The translations under genes and the position numbers were made by a program. The notes under the pieces are model-generated. The model was not told the origin of the DNA. It made no database searches and worked only from the letters and a program-made list of their open reading frames with translations. Of a stretch of 64,000 bases of DNA, positions 35,383 through 43,526 are shown piece after piece (within the stretch, counting starts at the first letter, position 1; each line of letters starts with the position of its first letter). This DNA comes from Streptomyces sp. RPT161 (GTDB taxonomy: Bacteria; Actinomycetota; Actinomycetes; Streptomycetales; Streptomycetaceae). The DNA lies in NCBI RefSeq assembly GCF_027533845.1, contig NZ_JAPZVN010000011.1, positions 1 through 64,000 on the forward strand, read 5' to 3'.

Positions 35383-36141
35383 ATGACCACTCAGCCAGAC
35401 AGCGGCCGGGTCGCGATCGTCACCGGCGCCAGCCGCGGTATCGGCTACGGCGTCGCCGAGGCACTCGTCGCCCGCGGCGACCGGGTGTGCGTCACCGGAC
35501 GGAACGAGGACGCCCTCAAGGAGGCCGTCGACCGACTCGGCGCCGACCGGGCGATCGGCGTCGCGGGCAAGGCACACGACGAGGCCCACCAAGCGGAAGC
35601 CGTGGCCCGCACCATGGAGGCCTTCGGCCGGGTCGACTTCCTGGTCAACAACGCCGGAACCAACCCGGTGTTCGGGCCCATCGCCGAACTCGACCTCGCG
35701 GTGGCCCGCAAGGTCTACGAGACCAACGTCATCTCCGCGCTCGGCTTCGCCCAGCAGACCTGGAAGGCCTGGCAGAAGGAGCACGGCGGCGCCATCGTCA
35801 ACATCGCCTCGGTCGCCGGACTCGCCCCGTCGCCGTTCATCGGGGCCTACGGCATGAGCAAGGCGGCGCTGATCAACCTCACGCTGCAGCTCGCCTCCGA
35901 ACTGGCACCGGGCGTACGGGTCAACGCCATCGCCCCGGCCGTCGTCAAGACCAAGTTCGCCGCGACCCTCTACGAGGGTCGCGAGGAGGAGGCCGCGGCC
36001 GGATACCCGCTCAAGCGGCTCGGCGTACCGGAGGACATCGCGGGCGCCGCCGCGTTCCTCCTCTCCGACCAGGCCGGCTGGGTCACCGGCCAGACGCTGG
36101 TGGTGGACGGCGGCCTGTTCCTCCAGGCCGGAGTGGCCTGA
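35383..36141 (+). CDS. Short-chain dehydrogenase/reductase
   Basis: A 252-aa SDR with TGASRGIGYGVAEAL at the cofactor site, NNAGTNPVFGPIAEL, and the catalytic triad in IVNIASVAGLAPSPFIGAYGMSKAAL. The C-terminus PLKRLGVPEDIAGAAAFLLSDQAGWVTGQTLVVDGG is usual. The N-terminal RGDRVCVTGRNEDALKEAV does not clearly favour NADH or NADPH. It follows the FabG-like gene closely and ends at a strong terminator, so the two are probably one operon. Confidence 0.9.
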   Translation: MTTQPDSGRVAIVTGASRGIGYGVAEALVARGDRVCVTGRNEDALKEAVDRLGADRAIGVAGKAHDEAHQAEAVARTMEAFGRVDFLVNNAGTNPVFGPIAELDLAVARKVYETNVISALGFAQQTWKAWQKEHGGAIVNIASVAGLAPSPFIGAYGMSKAALINLTLQLASELAPGVRVNAIAPAVVKTKFAATLYEGREEEAAAGYPLKRLGVPEDIAGAAAFLLSDQAGWVTGQTLVVDGGLFLQAGVA

Positions 36142-36160
36142 GCGGCCGCCACCTGGGCGG

Positions 36161-36195
36161 GTGAGGGGGCGGTGCGCCGGGTACCGCCCCCTCAC
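36161..36195 (+). terminator. Terminator of the SDR operon
   Basis: A perfect 13-bp stem GTGAGGGGGCGGT / ACCGCCCCCTCAC (36161-36173 with 36183-36195) with a 9-base loop, 20 bases after the SDR stop. Confidence 0.85.
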
Positions 36196-36279
36196 CGTTG
36201 GGGGCGCGGCGGCGCCGTTGTCAGTGGGTGCCGGTACGTTCTGTGGTGAGTAACGGAACACGCACCGGAGGTCCTTGAC

Positions 36280-36969
36280 GTGCCCAGCATGCTGCCCGAG
36301 TCCTGGCAGGCCGTCCTCGGCGAGGAGTTGGACAAGCCCTACTTCCAGGAGCTCACCGAGTACGTCGAGAAGGAGCGCGCCCAGCACAACGTGTTCCCAC
36401 CTCGCGACGAGGTCTTCGCCGCCCTGGAGGCGACGCCGTACGAGCAGGTCAAGGTGTTGATCCTGGGGCAGGACCCGTACCACGGCGCGGGCCAGGCGCA
36501 CGGGATGTGCTTCTCGGTGCGGCCCGGGGTGAAGACCCCGCCGTCGCTGCGGAACATCTTCAAGGAGATGCAGGCCGAACTGGGGCATCCGGTACCGGAC
36601 AACGGATACTTGATGCCCTGGGCACGCCAGGGCGTACTGCTGCTCAACGCGGTGCTGACGGTACGCGAGGGCGAGGCCAACGCGCACAAGGGCAAGGGCT
36701 GGGAGAAGTTCACCGACGCCGTGATCAAGGCCGTCGCCGAGCGTCCCGACCCGGCGGTGTTCGTACTGTGGGGCAACTACGCCAAGAAGAAGCTGCCGTT
36801 GATCGACACCGAGCGGCACGTGGTGGTGCAGGGCGCGCATCCGTCGCCGCTGTCGGCCAAGAAGTTCTTCGGCAGCCGCCCGTTCACCCAGATCGACGAG
36901 GCCGTGGCGGCCCAGGGCCACCCGCCGATCGACTGGCGGCTCCCTGACCTCGGCGTGCCCGCCAAGTAG
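36280..36969 (+). CDS. ung: Uracil-DNA glycosylase, family 1
   Basis: A 229-aa base-excision repair enzyme that removes uracil from DNA. The water-activating motif GQDPYHG (D65, H68) and the DNA-intercalating loop HPSPLS (H187) are both intact, as are VLILGQ, LLLNAVLTV and FVLWGNYAKKK. The length is normal for the family. GTG 36280 has GGAGG at 36267-36271. It has its own spacer after the SDR terminator, so is probably transcribed separately. Confidence 0.97.
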   Translation: MPSMLPESWQAVLGEELDKPYFQELTEYVEKERAQHNVFPPRDEVFAALEATPYEQVKVLILGQDPYHGAGQAHGMCFSVRPGVKTPPSLRNIFKEMQAELGHPVPDNGYLMPWARQGVLLLNAVLTVREGEANAHKGKGWEKFTDAVIKAVAERPDPAVFVLWGNYAKKKLPLIDTERHVVVQGAHPSPLSAKKFFGSRPFTQIDEAVAAQGHPPIDWRLPDLGVPAK

Positions 36970-37010
36970 CCGCACCGCCCAGGGGCTGGTGCCCGGCGCG
37001 GTGCCAGGCG

Positions 37011-37412
37011 TCAGCCCAGGCCGTAGTCGAGGGCGTAGGTGGTGCTGGGCTCGCCGTGCCGGGCGATGAAGCTGCCGCCCCCCGTGATCCCGGCCAGCTC
37101 GCCGCTGCCGGAACCGGGGACCACCGTCAGGGCGCAGTGCACGGCGTCGCCCGCGAACCGCCCCCGGTGCTCGATCACGAAGGAGCCCCGGCGGCCCTCC
37201 ACCGAACCGGTCAGATGCTCGTAGCCGCAGAACACGCCCTCGGTCGGCCCGGTGTAGGCGAGCGCGTACTCGACCACCCCGGACGCCTCCAGGGCGCCGG
37301 TGAAGGTGTTGGCCACCGAGGCCCGGCCGAGCCGGGCACCGCCTTCGGCCTCCGCCGAGGTGTCCTCCGCCCATCCGGAGAAGGTGAAGGTGCCGGTCAC
37401 ATGCCGCTTCAT
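37011..37412 (-). CDS. DUF3224 family protein
   Basis: A 133-aa all-beta protein of unknown function (DUF3224). Conserved features include HVTGTFTFSGWAE at the start, ASVANTFTGALEASGVVEYALAYTG, and GSFVIEHRGRF. The family resembles the allene-oxide-cyclase-like barrel. ATG 37412 is preceded by GAGGAG. It is convergent with ung and apparently alone on its transcript. Confidence 0.85.
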   Translation of the reverse strand: MKRHVTGTFTFSGWAEDTSAEAEGGARLGRASVANTFTGALEASGVVEYALAYTGPTEGVFCGYEHLTGSVEGRRGSFVIEHRGRFAGDAVHCALTVVPGSGSGELAGITGGGSFIARHGEPSTTYALDYGLG

Positions 37413-37585
37413 GGCTGCGCTCCTCGCTGTCGGCGCGACGGAATTGCGCGCTCCGGTCCGACCGCGCAATTCCACGATGCCCCGTTCACCGCCTCAGCGG
37501 TCTCGCCCTTCACGGTGATTGTCAGACCCTCCCGCTAGCGTCGTAACCACGACACACAGCGACCGCGCGACCACGGGAGGCGACG

Positions 37586-38059
37586 ATGCCGGACGAGATG
37601 ACCACCCGCATCGGGCAAGTGATCATGCTGCTGCACGGGGGCGACCGCGAGGAGGCGCGCAGTCGCTTCGCCACGCTGTGGCAGGAGATCGCCGAGGACG
37701 GATCACCGCTGCACCGCTGCACCCTCGCCCACTACATGGCGGACACCCAGGACGATCCGGAGGACGAACTGGCCTGGGACCTGCGGGCGTTGGGCGCCGC
37801 CAACGAGATCGACCGGGACGATGTCGCATGGCACGGCCATGTGCTCTCGATCCGCGGCTTCTACCCGTCGCTGTATCTCAACCTGGCCTCGGACTACCAC
37901 AAGCTGGGCAGGAACGACATAGCGCGTGACTACCTCGGCAGAGCGTGGCAGACCTCCGACGCGCTCTCCGACGACGCCTACGGGGACGGGATCCGGGCCG
38001 CGCTCGACCGGTTGGAGCTGCGGTTGGCCGGGGCCGCCGGACCGGACCATCCGCGTTAG
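37586..38059 (+). CDS. TPR-like conserved hypothetical protein
   Basis: A 157-aa helical soluble protein. The segment SLYLNLASDYHKLGRNDIARDYLGRAWQ reads as one tetratricopeptide repeat, and the N-terminal half (IGQVIMLLHGGDREEARSRFATLWQEI) as a second degenerate one. The stretch AHYMADTQDDPEDELAWDLRAL is conserved-looking but not assigned. GGGAGGCG provides the ribosome-binding site. TPR proteins mediate protein-protein contacts; no partner can be named. It converges with the downstream lipoprotein gene, 7 bases between stops. Confidence 0.75.
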   Translation: MPDEMTTRIGQVIMLLHGGDREEARSRFATLWQEIAEDGSPLHRCTLAHYMADTQDDPEDELAWDLRALGAANEIDRDDVAWHGHVLSIRGFYPSLYLNLASDYHKLGRNDIARDYLGRAWQTSDALSDDAYGDGIRAALDRLELRLAGAAGPDHPR

Positions 38060-38066
38060 TCCGGCG

Positions 38067-38642
38067 TCATCTGCCGTAGGTCTGGCGGCAGATGCGGTCC
38101 GCTGGGCTGTCCGTCGCCCAGCGGCCGTAGGTCTCGCCGAGCCCGCAGACACCGCCGCTCCCGGCGGGTTGCCTCACCGGCGGCGGCGCCGGTGCCGGCT
38201 CGTCGTGATGCGTCGGCGGCGGGGGAGGCGGCGCCGGTCGCGGGTGCGGCCGCGGCGCGGCACGCGGCGGCACGGGGGGTGGCGGGAGAGCGGGGGCCGG
38301 GGGAGGAGACCCCAAGTCTCCCGCGGGCGCCCCCGGTTGCCCCCCGCCCGGTGGCTCGGCCATGGCGGCGCCACCAGCCCCGTCACCGGCCCGGCCGTTG
38401 GGCGCCGTGGTCGGTGTGGCGGAGGCGGGGTGGGCGGGAGGGGAGGGGGAGGGGGAAGCCCCCGGCGTCGGCTCGGTGGTGGTCAGTTCCTCGCGGGCGG
38501 GCTGTGGTGCGATCCGCATCATCGCCGGTAGCCGCGGCGCCGCCGGACGGCCCGGCGGGTCGGGCCGTTCGGAGACGTTGACGCAGCCGGTGAGCAGGGC
38601 GGCCGCCGCCGCGATGACGACCATTGCGGGAAATCGGCGCAC
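38067..38642 (-). CDS. Proline-rich putative lipoprotein
   Basis: About 191 aa. A basic start (RRFPAM) and hydrophobic stretch VVIAAAAALLTGC form a lipoprotein signal; the following cysteine would be lipidated. The middle 110 residues are extremely rich in Pro, Ala and Gly, including long proline runs, as in cell-wall-spanning linkers. The C-terminal 35 residues (GGVCGLGETYGRWATDSPADRICRQTYG) contain two cysteines that could form a disulfide. Starts at 38624, 38642 and 38666 are all possible. Function unknown; cell-surface tether is an inference. Confidence 0.68.
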   Translation of the reverse strand: MRRFPAMVVIAAAAALLTGCVNVSERPDPPGRPAAPRLPAMMRIAPQPAREELTTTEPTPGASPSPSPPAHPASATPTTAPNGRAGDGAGGAAMAEPPGGGQPGAPAGDLGSPPPAPALPPPPVPPRAAPRPHPRPAPPPPPPTHHDEPAPAPPPVRQPAGSGGVCGLGETYGRWATDSPADRICRQTYGR

Positions 38643-38759
38643 CTGCCCAACTCTGGCCCGTGTCACGGTGGTTGGCCATTCCCCGCAGGGGTGATCGGCG
38701 CCCCGCGCCGCGTACACGGCCGCGCGGGCATCGTGGGCCGCGCGGCGGTGGTGGCCGCC

Positions 38760-39275
38760 CTACTCCCCGGTGACGCCGTCGATGCGCTCGCGGATCAGAT
38801 CGGCGTGCCCGTTGTGCCGGGCGTACTCCTCGATCATGTGCACATAGATCCAGCGCAGCGAGTACGTGCCGCCGCCCCGGCGGGTCCCGGTGTCGTCCAG
38901 CGAGTGCGCCGCCGCCAGTCGCCTGGCGCGGTCGATCTGCTCCCGCCAGGTGGCGAAGGCCTCCTCGGTGTCCGCGCTGTCGAGGTCGTGGAACTCGCCG
39001 TCCCGGTCCTCGTCGGAGTAGTAGAGCGGCTTGGCGTCCTCCGCGCCCAGCACGTTGCGGAACCAGCCGCACTCCACCTCGGCCAGGTGCCGCACCAGGC
39101 CGAGCAGCGTCAGTTCCGACGGCGGAACGGTGGCGGTGCGCAACTGCTCGTCGGACAGTCCCTCGCACTTCATCGCCAGGGTCGCCCGGTGGTAGTCCAG
39201 CATCGCCTCCAAGGTGGTGCGCTCGTCCGCGGTGGTGGGCGTATCGGTTCGCTCTATCGCTGTCATGGCCGTCAT
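38760..39275 (-). CDS. DinB-family (DUF664) protein
   Basis: A protein of about 171 aa with the DinB/YfiT four-helix-bundle pattern: LEAMLDYHRATLAMKCEGLSDEQL, then LGLVRHLAEVECGWFRNVL and the C-terminal WIYVHMIEEYARHNGHADLIRERIDG. The three histidines in these helices match the usual metal site. Related proteins include mycothiol-dependent maleylpyruvate isomerases and thiol transferases, so thiol chemistry is plausible. Several ATG codons cluster at the start (39266, 39275, 39278); no ribosome-binding site decides between them. Confidence 0.85.
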   Translation of the reverse strand: MTAMTAIERTDTPTTADERTTLEAMLDYHRATLAMKCEGLSDEQLRTATVPPSELTLLGLVRHLAEVECGWFRNVLGAEDAKPLYYSDEDRDGEFHDLDSADTEEAFATWREQIDRARRLAAAHSLDDTGTRRGGGTYSLRWIYVHMIEEYARHNGHADLIRERIDGVTGE

Positions 39276-39426
39276 CATGGCGCGGCCGACGGCCAGGCTT
39301 CCTGTTATTTTCCGCGGCGCGCCGCGGTCGGCTCCGCCCGCCGCCCCTGCCCCGTACCGCCGCCGGGCAGGGCACATATGCTGCTCAGAAGGGAAGATCC
39401 GTACCGCCGGACACGGGAGACGATCA

Positions 39427-40353
39427 GTGGCACCAACAGGCAGGCCGCTCAAGGTCGGCGTCATCGGCCTCGGTGACATAGCGCAGAAGGCCTATCTGCC
39501 GGTTCTCACCGCACTGCCCGGCGTCGACCCCCACCTGCACACCCGTAGCCGTGCCACGCTCGACCGGATCGGCGACAGCCACCGCATCCGGGTGGACCAC
39601 CGGTACACCGATCTGCGCGCACTCATCGACCAGGGCCTCGACGCCGCCTTCGTACACGCCCCCACCGCGGTGCACGCCGAGATCGCCGGGGCGCTGGTCG
39701 ACGCCGGGGTGCCGGTCTACGTCGACAAGCCGCTGGCCGACGACTACGCGGGCGCCGAAGCGCTGGTGCGCCGTGCGGAGCAGCGCGGGGTGAGCCTGAT
39801 GACCGGCTTCAACCGCCGCTACGCGCCCGGTTACACGCAGTGCCTCGACCATCCGCGCGACCTGATCGTCCTGCAGAAGAACCGGGTCGGACTCGCCGCG
39901 CCGGCACGGGAGTTCGTCTTCGACGACTTCATCCACGTCGTCGACACCCTGCGCTTCCTCGCCCCCGGCACGATCGAGCAGATCGACATCCGCACCCGGT
40001 CCGAAGGCGGTCTGCTGCACCATGTGGTGCTGCAGCTGTCCGGCGACGGTTTCACCGCGCTGGGCATCATGAACCGGATGAGCGGCTCCAGCGAGGAGGT
40101 CCTGGAGGTGATGGGCCAGGACAGCAAGCGCCAGGTGATCAATCTCGCGGAGATCATCGACCACAAGGGGCAGCCCAGCCTGCGCAGGCGCGGTGACTGG
40201 GTACCGGTGGCCCGTCAGCGCGGCATCGAGCAGATCACCCTCGCCTTCCTGGACTCGGTGCGCACCGGCAGGGTGCTCAGCGCCCAGGGTGACCTGCTGA
40301 CCCACGAGTTGTGCGAGCGTATCGTCACCGCCGCCCTGCAGCAGTCCTCCTGA
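39427..40353 (+). CDS. Gfo/Idh/MocA family oxidoreductase
   Basis: A 308-aa NAD(P)-dependent oxidoreductase. The Rossmann fold begins LKVGVIGLGDIAQKAYLPVL; VDKPLADDYAGAEALV contains the family's (E/D)KP motif with the active lysine; FNRRYAPGY and FDDFIHVVDTLRFL follow in the substrate domain. Members oxidise or reduce sugars, inositols and related polyols, or act as virulence-factor Mvi-type proteins; the substrate is not clear here. GTG 39427 has GGAGA upstream. The end overlaps the converging lnt gene by 29 bases. Confidence 0.9.
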   Translation: MAPTGRPLKVGVIGLGDIAQKAYLPVLTALPGVDPHLHTRSRATLDRIGDSHRIRVDHRYTDLRALIDQGLDAAFVHAPTAVHAEIAGALVDAGVPVYVDKPLADDYAGAEALVRRAEQRGVSLMTGFNRRYAPGYTQCLDHPRDLIVLQKNRVGLAAPAREFVFDDFIHVVDTLRFLAPGTIEQIDIRTRSEGGLLHHVVLQLSGDGFTALGIMNRMSGSSEEVLEVMGQDSKRQVINLAEIIDHKGQPSLRRRGDWVPVARQRGIEQITLAFLDSVRTGRVLSAQGDLLTHELCERIVTAALQQSS

Positions 40354-41911
40354 CCGCCCGGTACCCCTCGTAGCAGCCGCTCAGCACCAGCAGGCCGATC
40401 GACAGCTCGATCACCCAGTCGCCCAACCGGTCGTACGGGCTGCGGCCGTTGGACAGCGGAACCGTGTAGACGTGGGCGGCGCTGCTCGACGTGCTGAGCC
40501 GGGGGCCGACCTCGGCGCCGCGGGCGTCGTAGACCGCGCTGATGCCGGTGAGCGTGGCGTGCACCATGGGCCGCCAGGTCTCCGCCGCGCGCAGCGCCGC
40601 CAGCGAGGCGTGCTGGGCCGGTGCCCAACTGTGCTGGAACGTCGAGGTGGAGGACTGCGCCACCAGCAACTGGGCGCCCATGTCGGCCAGATGGCGACTC
40701 ATGTCGGGGAAGGCCGTCTCGAAGCAGATCAGCGGGCCGATATGGAGCGCACCGACGTCCATCACCACCTGGTGGGTGCCGCGGTGCCGGTTGACGCTGG
40801 CCGCCTTGCCGACCTTGGTGGCCCAGCCGAGCACGGAGCGCAGCGGGATGTACTCGCCGAACGGCACCAGCCGCATCTTGTCGTAGCTCTGCCCGGTCGG
40901 GCCGCCGGGACCCACCAGTACGGACGTCTTGTAGATGCCGCGGCCGTCGGCGCGCTGCGCGTCCACGTTGACCAGCAGGTCGGCGCCGACCCGCTGGGAC
41001 AGCGCGGCCAGTCGTGCGCTCAGCGCCGGGTGCGCGGTCAGGTCGAAGCCGACGCTGCTCTCCCCCCACACCACGAGATCGGGATGCGTTCCGGCCAGTT
41101 GGGCGGTAAGTTGCGCGCTGCGGTCGAACCGGTCCATGGGGTTCTCGATCACCCCCGGTTGCACCACCGCTACCCGTACGGCACCGGTGCGCGGTGCCGC
41201 GGGCACCCAGAACCACACCGCCGTACCGGCGAGCGCCACGGCCAGCAGCGCCGCCACCGCCGCGTGGCGCGCCGGGGGCACCGCGACCAGCACCGCGACC
41301 GCGGTGTTCACCGCCACCAGCAGGAAGCTCAGCAGCCACACTCCGCCCACGGAGGCGAGCCGCAGCGCGGCCGGTACCTGCCACTGGCTGGCTCCCAGCA
41401 GCCCCCATGGACCGCCGAGGTACTGCCAGGAGCGGACGATCTCGGCCAGCAGCCACGCCGACGGCAGCAGCACCAGCGCCGCCAGTACGCTCCCGAGCCC
41501 GGGTGTCCCGCCGAGCAGCCGCTGCGTAAGCCAGCCCCAGGGCAGCCACATCAGCCCGAGCAGCGCGGCGATCACCACGATGAACGCGCTGAGGCTGGGC
41601 AGCAGCCAGTGGTGCACGGCGATCATGAATCCGGTTCCGCCCAGCCAGCCGTCCAGCGCTCCGCGGCGCCTGGTGGGCGCCGAGCGGGCCAGCAGCGTGA
41701 GCGGTACCAGGGCGACATAGGCCAGCCACCACAGGGCGGGCGCCGGGAAGGCGAAGGCGGGCAGTGCTCCGGCGGCGACGGCGGCGGCCCCGCGCCACCA
41801 GGGCGAGGCGAGCGAGGGCCGGTGGCGGGCGTCCCGGGGCGGCATGTCCTGGCGCCGCGTCGCGCCGGGGCTGCGGCGGCGGGGCTTGGTGAGCTTCGGG
41901 ACGGTGGTCAC
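40325..41911 (-). CDS. lnt: Apolipoprotein N-acyltransferase
   Basis: A 528-aa membrane enzyme that N-acylates the lipidated cysteine of lipoproteins, the third step of lipoprotein maturation. About seven N-terminal helices precede a nitrilase-type extracytoplasmic domain with the Glu-Lys-Cys triad: WGESSVG, YDKMRLVPFGEYIP and ICFETAFPD. An additional helix (VIELSIGLLVLSGCYEG) lies at the C-terminus. The GTG start encodes a basic tail (KLTKPRRRSPGATRR). Streptomycetes often carry two Lnt copies; this one shows all catalytic residues. Confidence 0.94.
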   Translation of the reverse strand: MTTVPKLTKPRRRSPGATRRQDMPPRDARHRPSLASPWWRGAAAVAAGALPAFAFPAPALWWLAYVALVPLTLLARSAPTRRRGALDGWLGGTGFMIAVHHWLLPSLSAFIVVIAALLGLMWLPWGWLTQRLLGGTPGLGSVLAALVLLPSAWLLAEIVRSWQYLGGPWGLLGASQWQVPAALRLASVGGVWLLSFLLVAVNTAVAVLVAVPPARHAAVAALLAVALAGTAVWFWVPAAPRTGAVRVAVVQPGVIENPMDRFDRSAQLTAQLAGTHPDLVVWGESSVGFDLTAHPALSARLAALSQRVGADLLVNVDAQRADGRGIYKTSVLVGPGGPTGQSYDKMRLVPFGEYIPLRSVLGWATKVGKAASVNRHRGTHQVVMDVGALHIGPLICFETAFPDMSRHLADMGAQLLVAQSSTSTFQHSWAPAQHASLAALRAAETWRPMVHATLTGISAVYDARGAEVGPRLSTSSSAAHVYTVPLSNGRSPYDRLGDWVIELSIGLLVLSGCYEGYRAVRRTAAGRR

Positions 41912-42006
41912 CTTCGTAGACTCCCCAGGTCAGCTAGGCGGCAACCGGACGGCGGCGGTACGGATCGGGGAGTGCCGGGCCGGGTCGACGGCTGCCGGGG
42001 TCGGGG

Positions 42007-43281
42007 TCAGCCCTCGCCCAGTCGGGCTTCCTCCAGGTCGAGGCGGCGCTGGACGCGCCGCCGGGTGGTGTCGCTGATCCGGTTGATGTCGTACAGCCGC
42101 CGCAACTCGGCGGTCTCGACCGCTATGACGTCGATACGCAACTGACGATACGCGTCCGCCGTCGTGCGGTCCTGCTCCTCCTCGCCGAGCCGCTCGCGGG
42201 CGTGCTCCACCTGGGAGCGCAGGGTGCGGCGCAGCCGCTCCACCACCACCTCGGGGGCCGCCTCCAACTCGGCGATCTGCTCCAGGTGCCGCAGCCCGGC
42301 GCTGACCACCAGGTGCTGGGCCTCCGCCTCCTCCCGCCGGGTGTGCTCGGGCTCCATGGCGATCCCGGAGCGCCGCACGAGCGGGGCGAGGGTGAAACCC
42401 TGGGTGATCAGCGTGATCACCATCACCGAGGTGGCCAGCACCAGCACCAGGGGCCGGTGCGCAAGCGCGGCCCCGTGCGCGGCAGTCAGCGGAATCGACA
42501 GGGCGGCGGCCAGCGGCACCACGCCCCGTGCCCCCGCCCAGGAGGCGACCGCCGCCACCCGTGCCGAGCCGCCGTTCGTATCGCTGTGCTTGCGGTGCAG
42601 TACGGCCGACAGCGGGAACACCCACAGCATCCGCACCGTCATCAAGGTGAACGCCACCGCCACCGCCTGAACCGGCCACCAGCGGTCGGCGCCGCTCAAA
42701 TCCCTTATCAGGCTGGACAGTTCCAGCCCTATCAGGCTGAACACCACGCTCTCCAGCAGGAACACCACCGTGCCGTAGACCGCGTGCAGCTGAAGCCTTA
42801 TCGGCGCTGTCGTCAGCCGGTGCCCGCCGCTGCCCAGCAGCACTCCGCACACCACCACCGCCGTCACGCCGGAGGTGTGCGCCGCCTCGGCGAGCACGTA
42901 CGCCGAGTACGGGGTCACCAGCGCTACCACCGTCTCCAGCACCGGCTCCTCGGTGCGCCGCCGGATCATCGCCATCGCGCCCGCCACCGCCGCCCCGAGC
43001 ACCGCTCCGCCGCCGGCGAGCATCGCGAACTGGCCTGAGGCCACCCGCCAGGTCACCGTGCCGGAGGCCACCGCCACGGAGACCGCGACCCGGAACAGCA
43101 CGAGGGAGGTCGCGTCGTTGAACAGGCTCTCCGCCTGCACCAGCACCTGCACCCGCGGCGGCAGCGACAGCCGGCGCCCCAAGGCGGTCACCGCCACCGG
43201 GTCGGTACTGGCCAGCACCGTGCCCAGGACGAACGCCATCGACATCGGCAGCGGGGTGAACGCCGCCGCGACCGCGCCCAC
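42007..43281 (-). pseudogene. Na+/H+ antiporter (CPA1/NhaP type), apparently 5'-truncated
   Basis: The readable frame gives 424 aa of a CPA1 antiporter: ASTDPVAV and AESLFNDATSLVLF (ion site), SWAGARGVVPLA (conserved Arg helix), and a cytoplasmic C-terminal coiled region. The family normally has about 110 further residues with four helices before the point where this frame begins (AAAVGAVAAAFTPLP). The frame is closed by a TGA at 43311-43309, and only GTG 43281 is available as a start, without a good ribosome-binding site. It is therefore either a truncated remnant or a short variant. The missing helices are required for transport in known homologues. Confidence 0.7.
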
Positions 43282-43465
43282 CGCGGCGGCGGAGAAGCGC
43301 TCCGCCCCTCACCCTATCGGCCGTATCGCGTCAAGGCGCCGTCAAGGAGTCACGTCATCGTGTAAGGACCCCGCTAACGGCAACGGTGAGGGACGTACCC
43401 GGGCAGCACGCTACGAACGACGGGGCAGCACCCTGTGAGTGCCAGCGGAACCGGCCCTCCCGCGC

Positions 43466-43515
43466 GGCACGACGACTGACGGCACAAGGGCGGCACGACG
43501 CCTGACAACACAAGG
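43466..43515 (+). repeat. Tandem 24-bp repeat before kdpD
   Basis: GGCACGACG-n-CTGAC-nn-CACAAGG occurs twice (43466-43489 and 43492-43515) with 21 of 24 matches and a 26-base period. The second copy ends in the kdpD ribosome-binding site AAGGAGG, so it may be a duplicated leader segment or a regulator site. Confidence 0.7.
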
Positions 43516-43526
43516 AGGGGCTCCCG

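Noticed and set aside
43282-43312. GTG at 43312 as the true start of the antiporter
   Set aside because: It is in a different frame from the antiporter sequence and yields an Arg/Gly-rich shadow protein; it does not restore the missing helices.
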